From Gluconobacter frateurii (lineage in GTDB: Bacteria > Pseudomonadota > Alphaproteobacteria > Acetobacterales > Acetobacteraceae), in assembly GCF_002723955.1 (NCBI RefSeq), contig NZ_BEWN01000002.1:248001-312000 (forward strand): a stretch of 64,000 bases of DNA, in the 5' to 3' direction. The notes under the pieces were generated by a model. The model saw only the letters and a program-made list of their open reading frames with translations, did no database searches and was not told the DNA's origin. Each line of letters starts with the position of its first letter. The first letter of the stretch is position 1. Shown here piece after piece: positions 8,414 to 16,901 of the stretch. The position numbers were made by a program, and so were the translations under genes.

Positions 8414-9739
8414 TTAGCGTCGCCCGATGGAGCTGTAGTCGAAACCAGCGGCGCGCATGGTATCCGGGCTCCAGATATTCCGCAGATCCGCAATGGCGTT
8501 GCCGCGCATGGCATTGCGCAGTCGCTCGGGGTCAATCGCCCGGAAGACGTTCCATTCTGTCAGCACGACAAGAATATCCGCGTCCGTCGCGGCTTCCAGA
8601 GCATCTGAACAATACGTGATGTCTGTAGGCAGAAGCTCACGGGCTGGTTCCATGCCTTCCGGATCAAAAGCCTGAATAAGAGCGCCTGCCTCATGCAGGT
8701 GTGTCAGGATCGGGAGCGAGGCGGCTTCGCGCATGTCGTCCGTATCGGGTTTGAATGTCAGCCCCAGAACGCCGACTGTCTTGCCCTGAATGCTTCCACC
8801 AGCCTGCGCAATGATCCGTTCCGCCATCCGGCTTTTGCGATTTTCGTTGACCTCAACGGTTGCTTCCACAAGGCGCGAGGGGGCTCCGGCATCGCGGGCG
8901 ATTGCCGTCAGAGCCCGCGTGTCCTTGGGAAAGCAGGAGCCGCCATAACCGGGGCCAGCATGAAGGAAGCGTTGCCCGATGCGCTGATCCAGCCCCATCC
9001 CACGCGCAACGTCATGGATATTGCCGCCGACTTTTTCACAGAGATCTGCCATTTCGTTGATGAAGGTCACCTTCATGGCCAGAAAGGCATTGGCGGCATA
9101 TTTGGTGAGTTCAGCGGTTTCCAGATCCGTAATGACGATGGGGGCTTCGATCAGGTGGATCGGGCGATAGACCTCACGCATGATTCTGGTGGCGCGTTCG
9201 CCTTCATCAGGCCCGGACGTATCAATACCGATGATGACACGATCTGGCCGCATGAAGTCCCCGATGGCGTTGCCTTCGCGCAGAAATTCCGGATTGGAGG
9301 CAACGTCAAACGTCAGGTCGGGGCGTGTTTCTTTCAGGATGCGCGCCACTTCGCGACCTGTGCCGACTGGTACCGTGGATTTGGTGACGACCAGGAGGCC
9401 ATTTTTGGCCGCGAGGGCGATTTCTTTTGTCGCGGCATAGACATAGGTGAGATCTGCATGTCCGTCGCCACGGCGGGTCGGGGTGCCGACCGCAATGAAG
9501 ACGGCATCTGCACCATTAACGGCAGTCGCCAGATCGTCTCCGAAGGTCAGGCGACCGGTCTCGACGTTTTTGCTGACAATCGCGTCCAGCCCCGGCTCGT
9601 AGATGGGAATCCGGCCATCCCGAAGGGCCGCCAGCTTCTTTGGGTCCCGCTCGACAATGGCGACGTCTGACCCGAATTCGGCAAAACAGGCGCCGGAGAC
9701 CAGCCCGACGTAACCACCACCGATCATTGCTATACGCAT
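8414..9739 (-). CDS. ugd: UDP-glucose 6-dehydrogenase
   Basis: 441 residues. UDP-glucose is oxidised with two NAD+ to UDP-glucuronate, a precursor for exopolysaccharide and envelope sugars. Visible are the N-terminal Rossmann GGGYVGLVSG, FIAVGTPT, TKSTVPVGTG, SNPEFLREG, the catalytic-Cys motif GYGGSCFPKDT and the second-domain GLTFKPDTDDMREA. The length matches the family. It starts at ATG 9739 and is read toward the terminator it shares with the sugar porter. An AsmA-like gene lies upstream on the same strand, 82 bp away. Confidence 0.96.
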   Translation of the reverse strand: MRIAMIGGGYVGLVSGACFAEFGSDVAIVERDPKKLAALRDGRIPIYEPGLDAIVSKNVETGRLTFGDDLATAVNGADAVFIAVGTPTRRGDGHADLTYVYAATKEIALAAKNGLLVVTKSTVPVGTGREVARILKETRPDLTFDVASNPEFLREGNAIGDFMRPDRVIIGIDTSGPDEGERATRIMREVYRPIHLIEAPIVITDLETAELTKYAANAFLAMKVTFINEMADLCEKVGGNIHDVARGMGLDQRIGQRFLHAGPGYGGSCFPKDTRALTAIARDAGAPSRLVEATVEVNENRKSRMAERIIAQAGGSIQGKTVGVLGLTFKPDTDDMREAASLPILTHLHEAGALIQAFDPEGMEPARELLPTDITYCSDALEAATDADILVVLTEWNVFRAIDPERLRNAMRGNAIADLRNIWSPDTMRAAGFDYSSIGRR

Positions 9740-9821
9740 AACAGAACTCTCCTGGCGCTATGCCGACTGCATAACCGGCACGCCGGGCGGGAGCAAATCT
9801 GCCCGGCGCAAAGAGGCCTCG

Positions 9822-11702
9822 TTATTTCGTCGGGCGAGCACACGGGTTGGAGGCTGCAAAAGCGCGAAGAGCGGGCGGCAGACTGGTCAGTTCGTTTGAA
9901 TCGGCCAGAAGGCCGCGGCCCCGTTTGGACCATCTGGCAAGGCTGAGATCGGGATTGTCGAACCGTCCGCTGACGCGTACCGGAATATCGAGTGCAAAGA
10001 AGCTGGTTGAAAACGGGCGGCTTGCGAAAACAAGGTCGAGCCATTTCCGGTTGAGATCGACATCCGCTTTGGCGGCAATGATGCCAGCATCTGTTCGAAG
10101 GCGGAGCGGCGCGACTGTCCCGATCCCCTGATGCATATCCAGAACACCCAGCATACAGGTGATGGGCGTGGTGCCTTTGGCATGACGGACCAGCAGTCGC
10201 AGATCCATGGAGGCCGTTTCGACGATTTCTCGGGCGATTTCGCCTTTCTCCATGCTGACTGCCGCCACCAGATCCGCCTTGCGTGTGGCTTCGTTCAGCG
10301 TGCTGACATTGTTGGCTTTGGCGATGATACGGATGGAGAGTGATCCCTTGACGGGCACCGGTGCCAGTCCTGCCGTGCGACGCAGACGGTCAATGTCACC
10401 GTGGGATAGGGAAATGGAGGCATTGACGTGGGAACGGTTGCCATTGCCGTCAATTTGGCCACTGGCCTGCAGGTTTGCTCCTAGATATTCTAGGGTCAGG
10501 GTAGAGACGTTGATGTGTCCTGGTGTCTGGGAGGCATCGAACCTGAATTTTGAAAACGTCAGTGCGTTATAAAGTAGTTCATCTGCAGCCAGTTTGACGT
10601 GTAGCACAGGGTCCGGATCGGCGGGGGCGACAAGAGGAATGTCGGTCGGGCCAGCGGATTTCCCGGATGAGAATGCTTTCGTCAGGCTGTTGAGGTCAAC
10701 ACGGCCGAATGTCAGATCGGTGTTGATGACATCGGGTTTCCCGTTTCCGCCTTCTTCAAGATCAAAGGTACCGTCGTTGATTTGACTGTCCTTGAGGGCA
10801 CCGCTTGCATGGGTGAAATCCCAGTTGTCTCCGGCGTGACTGAAGGTCCCCTTGAGCGAAAGTGGGACAACAGGGTGGGTGCCGGACAGGCCGGCAAGGG
10901 CGAAAACAGGCGCGGATGTCGGTGTTGAGAGGAAGACCTCGCCTTTGACGCCATCGAAATTCAGAGTGTCCGTCAATGTTCCATCGAAATCGAGGGTGAG
11001 ATCTCCTGATGTGATGTGAGCTTTGGCGCCGTAAGGCTCTGGCGCGCGACGGAGGACGGAAAGAGGCTGCATGGTTGCATCAAGATTGATGGCGGTTCCA
11101 TTATAGCCACCCTGGAAAGACATTTTGACCGGGGAGGCGTCGTCTGAGGACTGGATGGTCACCTGCGTCATTGTGACCTGATAGGATGCGCCTTTGGCGG
11201 ATCGGTATGTGACGTCACTGTTCTTGACGGTCAGGTTCCGCACGCCTGGGAAACTGTGAAGATCTGGCTTTTCCTCGGTGGTTTTGGCTGGGCGTGGACG
11301 CTTCAGATCTTCAAAAGGTACAAATCGCCAATTCGGGACGCGGTCAGGTGTGCGTTCAAACAGACCCGCGAAGTGATCGACGGTAACGTCGCTGGTCTCG
11401 ATCGGGCCGTGCAGAAGGGACATTAGCCGCAGTCTGGCGTGTACGGACCCGGCAGTTATCATGTCGGTTCGGCTGCCTCCGGGAATATTGGCGACGCGCA
11501 GGTCTTCGCCGTCGATTGTCATCCACTGCCCCGGATGGATATGGAGATGGCCGATATGGACGTCTCTGTGGGTGAGCCTGGAAAGCTTCGCGGATGCCAG
11601 GGTAGCGAAGTCCTTGTGCTGGACCCAGAACCATCCGCCAGTGACAGTGGCACAGAGTAGGACAAGAAGCGCAAGTAGTGATCCAAGAACCCAGCGAAGC
11701 AA
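9822..11702 (-). CDS. AsmA-family protein (envelope assembly)
   Basis: 626 residues. One N-terminal transmembrane segment (LLALLVLLCATVTGGWFWV) anchors a large periplasmic beta-rich region, with the family's start HIHPGQWMTIDGEDLRVANIP and a C-terminal AsmA_2-like region containing DVDLNRKWLDL and PVRVSGRFDNPDLS. AsmA-like proteins are repeat-beta-groove bridges implicated in lipid transport and outer-membrane homeostasis. The exact role of this paralogue is unknown. It could be cotranscribed with ugd. Confidence 0.8.
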   Translation of the reverse strand: MLRWVLGSLLALLVLLCATVTGGWFWVQHKDFATLASAKLSRLTHRDVHIGHLHIHPGQWMTIDGEDLRVANIPGGSRTDMITAGSVHARLRLMSLLHGPIETSDVTVDHFAGLFERTPDRVPNWRFVPFEDLKRPRPAKTTEEKPDLHSFPGVRNLTVKNSDVTYRSAKGASYQVTMTQVTIQSSDDASPVKMSFQGGYNGTAINLDATMQPLSVLRRAPEPYGAKAHITSGDLTLDFDGTLTDTLNFDGVKGEVFLSTPTSAPVFALAGLSGTHPVVPLSLKGTFSHAGDNWDFTHASGALKDSQINDGTFDLEEGGNGKPDVINTDLTFGRVDLNSLTKAFSSGKSAGPTDIPLVAPADPDPVLHVKLAADELLYNALTFSKFRFDASQTPGHINVSTLTLEYLGANLQASGQIDGNGNRSHVNASISLSHGDIDRLRRTAGLAPVPVKGSLSIRIIAKANNVSTLNEATRKADLVAAVSMEKGEIAREIVETASMDLRLLVRHAKGTTPITCMLGVLDMHQGIGTVAPLRLRTDAGIIAAKADVDLNRKWLDLVFASRPFSTSFFALDIPVRVSGRFDNPDLSLARWSKRGRGLLADSNELTSLPPALRAFAASNPCARPTK

Positions 11703-11825
11703 GATTTGGTCTTTCCAAAGATCAGAGAAGAGGAGTCTTAATAACTTGAAGTGTCCGTGAAGGGGAGTGTTTCAGAAAGGAAAAATATTCGCCGTGGCTC
11801 TAGGGGGTTACAAAAGAGTGAGTAT

Positions 11826-13472
11826 TCAGAACGCTGCCTGAACACGACCGACAACCGCATTTCCTGTTCGGCCATTCTGGTTGAAGGTTGTGGTGCTGCG
11901 GCTGACGATGAAGTGGTTGTAGTCCACCATGAATTTGAAATGACGGTTGGGGTACCAGTTCAGCCCTGTCGCCCAGACGGTCTGCTGTCCTCCGCGGACG
12001 CCATCTGCCCTATCAAGGCGGCTGTTCAGATCGGCTACACTGTAGCGGGCAGCGATTTCAAGTGCGCCCCACTGATTGCGGGCCGGATCGAACTCGCCAT
12101 CTGCCGGAACACCGGGAGCCAGAAAACCGCCTTCCTGGATGCTATAGCGGCGCGGATTTCCGAAGATCGTGTATCCGAGAGCGCTGTACCAGCCCTGAAA
12201 GGCGAGGGAAGGGAGCCCGCCTGAGCGTTCGATCCCGATGCGGTAGTACTCGGCTTTGAGCATCAGGCGCTTCCAGCGCAGGGCAAATTCCGGACCGGCG
12301 GCCCAGACCTGAGCGACGTTCTGGATTGCGCCTGTGGTTTGCAGGACGGATTCCCCGATATTGACTTCAGGGCGCTGGGCAAAGGTGTAGCTGCGTCCGT
12401 CTGCGGTTTGGGCGACCTTGAAGGAGGCAATGGACGAGACGCCTACATGCAGATCTACGTCTTTAGTCGCGATGGGGCGGCCAGCAACACGGAATGTCCC
12501 GCCTGTCTGACTGTCCGTCACGTTTTTGCCGATTGGCAGGTAATACTGGTTTTCGGCGCGATTACCCCAGCTTTGCCCGGTAAAGTATCCGCCAATCCAC
12601 CAGCGGTTCGCATAATGCATGCCGCCGATGCTGAAGCGGGCGTCGTTGGCGGCAATTGTGCGCACCATGTCGACGATCGCCGGGCGTTCCAGCAGAAGGA
12701 AATCGTTGGAGCTTTCTGCGTCTTCTTCCGTGACGCGTGGCTGGAAATAGCCGACTGTCAGGACCGTGTTGTGGAGGCCTGCATAGTTGATGTTGGCTTC
12801 ATACAGCCCCACCTGCCCATCGAAGTTGCCATGCCCAAAGTCGGGCGTGACGTTCGCGACCCAGTCCTTGTACCGGAAAGTGAAAGGAATACGCAGGCGG
12901 CGGCTGTTTGATGTGAAAGAATTGAACGTGCCGCGACTTTCTCCATTGCGTTGGGAAACACCCAGAAAGCCTCCGAAGTCTTCCTGGAATGCGAGCCCGA
13001 TGGAGAGAGCATAGGCGCCATCGGCGGTTTTGAAGGTCGGTCTTCCATTGGGAAAACCGATCTTCATCCCACCAATGGTAACTTCTTCGTCCTGTGTCGA
13101 AGCCTGCTGAAAGTCTTTCCACGACGATACGATGCCCCGGTCAGACGGTGGCGTGTCCTGGGATGCTGCACTTCTTCGGAGAACAGAAATCGGTGCCGCC
13201 GCCGGGCTCAGGGAGGCTGGAGGAAGGTAACCGGTTCGCTGCTGGTAGGGATTGGTTTCCGTTTCTTCCCTTTGCTTGGCCAAGGCTGCGCTGATGCGTT
13301 TACGTTCTGCCGCACGCTCTTTCTTGAGTTCCTGAACTTCGGCCTGCATGGCCCGGATCTGTTTTTCCATGAGTTCCAGACGGTCTGCGGCGAATGCGTC
13401 TGTTTCCAGCAGTCCGGAGAAAAGGAGTGTCGTGGTGGCGAGCAGCGTCAGTCTGGAAAGGGAATTAGGCAT
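11826..13472 (-). CDS. Phosphate-selective porin (OprP/OprO-like), copy 2
   Basis: The 548-residue precursor begins MPNSLSRLTLLATTTLLFSG and has a signal peptide cleaved near DAFA-AD. A short coiled coil follows (LELMEKQIRAMQAEVQELKKE), a trimerisation-type N-terminus seen in OprP/OprO-like porins. A long beta-barrel ends in a terminal Phe (VGRVQAAF), the outer-membrane assembly signal. The start at 13472 was chosen because the signal peptide begins there; longer in-frame readings exist. It is strongly similar along its whole length to the next porin, so the pair is a tandem duplication. Phosphate is the likely substrate given pstS nearby, but polyphosphate or another anion is possible. Confidence 0.85.
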   Translation of the reverse strand: MPNSLSRLTLLATTTLLFSGLLETDAFAADRLELMEKQIRAMQAEVQELKKERAAERKRISAALAKQREETETNPYQQRTGYLPPASLSPAAAPISVLRRSAASQDTPPSDRGIVSSWKDFQQASTQDEEVTIGGMKIGFPNGRPTFKTADGAYALSIGLAFQEDFGGFLGVSQRNGESRGTFNSFTSNSRRLRIPFTFRYKDWVANVTPDFGHGNFDGQVGLYEANINYAGLHNTVLTVGYFQPRVTEEDAESSNDFLLLERPAIVDMVRTIAANDARFSIGGMHYANRWWIGGYFTGQSWGNRAENQYYLPIGKNVTDSQTGGTFRVAGRPIATKDVDLHVGVSSIASFKVAQTADGRSYTFAQRPEVNIGESVLQTTGAIQNVAQVWAAGPEFALRWKRLMLKAEYYRIGIERSGGLPSLAFQGWYSALGYTIFGNPRRYSIQEGGFLAPGVPADGEFDPARNQWGALEIAARYSVADLNSRLDRADGVRGGQQTVWATGLNWYPNRHFKFMVDYNHFIVSRSTTTFNQNGRTGNAVVGRVQAAF

Positions 13473-13689
13473 GGGCAGAAAAGCGTCCTGGAAACAGTCA
13501 AGGCACTCTGACAGGGAAATGTCAGGAAGTGGAACGCTCAAAAAAGCGGGGGCTTCCGTATAGAGCGAGACCTATTCTCTAACCACAAACGACTATGGTG
13601 TGCGTGTCATTGTGCGACACGGTTTTTAGGGACTGGTGTGCTTCAGACAGAGTGTGCTGTTCGCCTCCTCGAGATGCTCTGTAAGACAT

Positions 13690-13723
13690 AAAAAAGGCGG
13701 AAACAGCCTGCGCCGTTTCCGCC
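13690..13723 (-). terminator. Rho-independent terminator after porin copy 1
   Basis: Read on the minus strand, a 9-bp perfect stem GGCGGAAAC/GTTTCCGCC is followed by TTTTTT. It lies directly after the stop of the first porin, so the two tandem porins are probably separate transcription units. Confidence 0.92.
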
Positions 13724-13742
13724 CGATAGAGAGGGTAAGGTG

Positions 13743-15434
13743 TTAGAAGCCAGCCTGAATACGGGCTGCGATAGAGTTACCCGTACGTCCATATAGGTTG
13801 GTAGCCTGCATGCTGCGGGACACGATGAAGTGGCTGTAGTCCAACATCAGGCGGAAATGACGGTTGGGGTACCAGTTCAGGCCGCCGGTCCAGACGGTCT
13901 GCTGACCACCGCGGATGACATTGCTCGGGTTCGGGTCATTGAGATTGCTGTTGAGGTCGATCACGCTGTAGTGGCCAACGACTTCAAGCGCACCCCACTG
14001 GTTAAGAGCCGGGTTAAACTCTTCGGAAGACTTGACGCCAGGGGCACCAAAAGCGCCTTCCTTGTAGTTGTACATGCGAGGATCGCCGAGGATCGTGTAG
14101 GCGGCTGAGCCATACCAGCCCTGGAAGCCGGCAGATTTCAGGCCTGCGCCGGAGCGCTGGACGCCCACATGGTAGTATTCACCCTTCACGACCAGGCGCT
14201 TCCAGCGCACACCCAGTTCCGGACCGGCAGCCCAGACCTGTGCGGCGTTGGTGATGGTGCCGGTTCCGGCAAGGTTCGCTTCACCGATATCAAACTCGGG
14301 ACGCTGACCGAAAGACGTGGAGCGCGAGCAGGATGTCGTGCTTGTTCCAGTGTTACAGGCTACGCGGAACGCTGAAATTCCGGACACACCAACATGGACG
14401 TCCCAGTCTTTCGTGGCAACCGGACGGCCCGCAACACGGAGGGTCCCGCCTGTCTGGCTGTCAACGGTACTGCTGCTGCCGCCACCGTAATAGGTGCTAC
14501 TGTTGTCAGAAGCATTACGATGACCCCACTCCTGACCGGTGAAATAGCCAGCAACCCACCACCGTTTCTCATAGTGCAAACCACCGACGCTGAAGCGGGC
14601 ATCGCCAGCAGCGATGTTGCGGACCATGTCGGTGATGCTGGGGCGTTCCAGGGTGAAGAAGTCGTTGGAGCTTTCGGAATCTTCTTCCGTCACGCGTGGC
14701 TGGAAGTAACCGGCAGTCAGGATCGTGTTTCGGAAGCCCGTATAGTTCAGGTTGCCTTCGTACAGTCCGACATACCCATCGTTATGATTGGCGCCGAAAT
14801 CAGGCGTAACTGCTGCGACCCAGTTCTTGTAGCGGAACATGAATGGAATACGCAGACGACGCATGTTGGATGTGAAGCTATTGAAAGCGCCACGAGCCTC
14901 ACCCGCGCGTGGGCCGGAATTGAAGAACCCGCCAAAGTCTTCATGAAAGGCCAGGCCGATGGAGAGGGCATAGGCTCCATCAGAAGACTGGATGGTTGGG
15001 CGACCTTTCGGGAAGCCGATCTTTACACCACCAACGGTCACTTCCTCATCCTGCGCCGTCGCGCGCTGGAAGTCAGACCATGTCGTGATGTCTGCGCGGT
15101 CGGAAGCCGGGCGACCGGCGTCTGGTCCACCAGTTCCCTTCCGTACGGTAATCAGAGGGGCGTTGGATTGTGGATGGGAGCCGATATAGCTGTTGCGTTG
15201 TCCGTACGGGTTGTTTTCTGCCTCTTCACGCTGGTGGGCAAGAACGGCGCGTGCCCGTTTGATATCTTCGTTATGCTCTTTCTTCATGATGTTCAGCTGC
15301 GCCTGCATGGCACGGATCTGACGTTCCATGATTTCCATCTGGTCAGCGGCGTGCGCATGCCCAGTGAGAGCGCCGAGAGACATCAGGGTTGAAGTCGCCA
15401 GAAGAGCGGTTGTTCTTCGGAAAGAGAAAGTCAT
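13743..15434 (-). CDS. Phosphate-selective porin (OprP/OprO-like), copy 1
   Basis: The 563-residue precursor has a signal peptide (MTFSFRRTTALLATSTLMSL, cleavage near HAHA-AD), the coiled-coil segment MEIMERQIRAMQAQLNIMKKE, and a beta-barrel ending in Phe (AARIQAGF). Long conserved blocks shared with copy 2 include EEVTVGGVKIGFPKGRPT, YALSIGLAF and ESSNDF. It has an insertion relative to copy 2 containing CNTGTSTTSCSR, two cysteines that could form a loop disulfide. It is divergent from pstS. Possible Pho-box half-sites lie about 85 bp upstream on its strand. The start at 15434 is fixed by the signal peptide. Confidence 0.87.
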   Translation of the reverse strand: MTFSFRRTTALLATSTLMSLGALTGHAHAADQMEIMERQIRAMQAQLNIMKKEHNEDIKRARAVLAHQREEAENNPYGQRNSYIGSHPQSNAPLITVRKGTGGPDAGRPASDRADITTWSDFQRATAQDEEVTVGGVKIGFPKGRPTIQSSDGAYALSIGLAFHEDFGGFFNSGPRAGEARGAFNSFTSNMRRLRIPFMFRYKNWVAAVTPDFGANHNDGYVGLYEGNLNYTGFRNTILTAGYFQPRVTEEDSESSNDFFTLERPSITDMVRNIAAGDARFSVGGLHYEKRWWVAGYFTGQEWGHRNASDNSSTYYGGGSSSTVDSQTGGTLRVAGRPVATKDWDVHVGVSGISAFRVACNTGTSTTSCSRSTSFGQRPEFDIGEANLAGTGTITNAAQVWAAGPELGVRWKRLVVKGEYYHVGVQRSGAGLKSAGFQGWYGSAAYTILGDPRMYNYKEGAFGAPGVKSSEEFNPALNQWGALEVVGHYSVIDLNSNLNDPNPSNVIRGGQQTVWTGGLNWYPNRHFRLMLDYSHFIVSRSMQATNLYGRTGNSIAARIQAGF

Positions 15435-15518
15435 TGCCGCGGTGCGTCCCTTGCGTGAATGGCAGGTTGTCCACGGCGGAGGTATCTGATTCTCTTTTTC
15501 GAAGAGTGGGAAGGTTTG

Positions 15519-15547
15519 ATGACGACTAAAAGACTCTTTTATGACAA
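15519..15547 (-). promoter_or_regulatory. Possible degenerate Pho box upstream of porin copy 1
   Basis: On the minus strand, three heptamers spaced at 11 bp read TTGTCAT, GAGTCTT and TCGTCAT (6, 4 and 5 of 7 matches to the PhoB half-site CTGTCAT). The 11-bp phasing is what a PhoB array requires, but the match is weak. A separate inverted repeat ATGACA/TGTCAT at 15541-15557 overlaps it. Confidence 0.35.
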
Positions 15548-15663
15548 ATAGTGTCATGTCTTTGAAAAGACGTATCTTTCTTGAAAGCCGTTTGTGAACG
15601 CGTCTTTTCCGTCAATGCGACTTCAGAAGGGGTGTGTCATTTCTGCATCAACCTTCCCTGTGT

Positions 15664-15681
15664 CTGTCATGAAACTATCAT
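15664..15681 (+). promoter_or_regulatory. Pho box (PhoB-binding site) upstream of pstS
   Basis: CTGTCAT, four bases, then CTATCAT: 13 of 14 half-site bases match the Pho-box consensus CTGTCAT-N4-CTGTCAT. It lies 76 bp before the pstS start and faces that gene, predicting phosphate-starvation induction. Confidence 0.8.
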
Positions 15682-15757
15682 GCGTGGGCCCCTGTTTCTC
15701 TCGGCAGGGTGCGTCTAGTAGATAATCCGGTTTTTCAATGCCCGATGAGGGATCATC

Positions 15758-16774
15758 ATGATTAAGAGCAAGCTTGCGCTTTTCGGCTTTGTCGCAATGA
15801 CAGCCCTGGGGTCCGTTTCCCTGTCATCCGCCCGCGCTGCGGACATCACGGGAGCAGGCTCCAGCTTTGCCGCTCCAATCTATGGAGCATGGGGCGAAGG
15901 GGCCAAGCATCAGGCTGGCATCAACGTGAACTACCAAAGCGTTGGCTCCAGCGCTGGTCAGGATCAGGTTGTGGCTCGCACGGTTGATTTTGGCGCTTCG
16001 GACAAGCCGATGGCTGCTGCGCGTCTGGCTTCCGAGCATCTGTATCAATTCCCGACTGTCATGAGCGGCATCGTTGTTGTCGTGAATGTCCCGGGAATCG
16101 AGCCTGGCACCCTCCGTCTTGATGGCCCGACCCTGGCTGCGCTGTATGACGGTGAAATCACGGAGTGGGACGATGACCGTATCAAGGCGCTCAATCCCGG
16201 TCTAAAACTGCCGGAAACGGACGTTGCTCCGGTTCATCGTGCGGACGGTTCTGGCACGAGCTTCGTTTTCACGTCCTATCTGTCCCAGGTCTCGCCTGAG
16301 TGGAAGCAGAAGCTGGGTGCAGGTACATCCGTTGCATGGCCGGGCGGTTCAGGTGCCCGTGGGAACGATGGTATTGCAGCCATGGTCAAGCAGACCGAAG
16401 GGGGGATCGGCTACGTTGAATACTCCTACGCCGCACAGAATCATCTCAACATTGCCCAGATGAAAAATCATACGGGTGCGTTTGTTTCTCCGACGCTGAA
16501 GAGCTTCGTGGAAGCAGCAAACGCTGCAGACTGGGCTCATGCAGACCATTATGCCGTGAACCTGCTGGACACGGCTGGCCCGGGCGCATGGCCGATCGTG
16601 ACAGCCACGTTCGTTCTGGTTCCGACCAATCCGAAGGATGCCACGACGGCCAAGGCAGTTCGTGATTTCTTCGCCTGGGGTTTCCAGCACGGCGATGCGG
16701 ACAATACCCGCCTTGACTATGTGGGTCTTCCGCAGAATGTGAAGGATGCCGTTCTGGCAGGATGGGGTAAGTAA
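15758..16774 (+). CDS. pstS: Phosphate ABC transporter substrate-binding protein PstS
   Basis: 338 residues. A Sec signal peptide (cleavage near SARA-AD) is followed by the PstS start DITGAGSSFAAPIYGAW. NYQSVGSSAGQDQ, VDFGASDKP and APVHRADGSGTSF are the conserved phosphate-contacting loops. It captures orthophosphate in the periplasm and delivers it to PstCAB. No pstC, pstA, pstB or phoU gene follows; an unrelated MFS gene comes next after a terminator, so the rest of the transporter must lie elsewhere. It is preceded by a good Pho box and is divergent from two phosphate-type porins. Confidence 0.96.
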   Translation: MIKSKLALFGFVAMTALGSVSLSSARAADITGAGSSFAAPIYGAWGEGAKHQAGINVNYQSVGSSAGQDQVVARTVDFGASDKPMAAARLASEHLYQFPTVMSGIVVVVNVPGIEPGTLRLDGPTLAALYDGEITEWDDDRIKALNPGLKLPETDVAPVHRADGSGTSFVFTSYLSQVSPEWKQKLGAGTSVAWPGGSGARGNDGIAAMVKQTEGGIGYVEYSYAAQNHLNIAQMKNHTGAFVSPTLKSFVEAANAADWAHADHYAVNLLDTAGPGAWPIVTATFVLVPTNPKDATTAKAVRDFFAWGFQHGDADNTRLDYVGLPQNVKDAVLAGWGK

Positions 16775-16858
16775 TCTTCCCTGTTTTCCTTACCTGACCT
16801 GCCGTTTCTCTTAATTTGGGGATAGGCAGGTCAGACAAAAAGGCGTTGAGTGTGGCGG

Positions 16859-16895
16859 CGGGCTTCTCAACCTGAGGGAAGCCCGTTTTCCTGTT
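16859..16895 (+). terminator. Terminator downstream of pstS
   Basis: CGGGCTTC/GAAGCCCG stem with an 11-base loop, followed by TTTTCCTGTTTTT. A second weaker hairpin (CTGACCTGCC at 16794-16803 with GGCAGGTCAG at 16825-16834) lies just upstream and lacks a T-tract. Confidence 0.85.
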
Positions 16896-16901
16896 TTTGC
16901 C

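Noticed and set aside
8693-9670. 325-codon open frame antisense to ugd
   Set aside because: Complete overlap with an unambiguous UDP-glucose dehydrogenase and no ribosome site or domain.
14394-15392. 332-codon open frame antisense to porin copy 1
   Set aside because: Similar antisense frames appear opposite both porins because the porins share sequence; no independent coding evidence.
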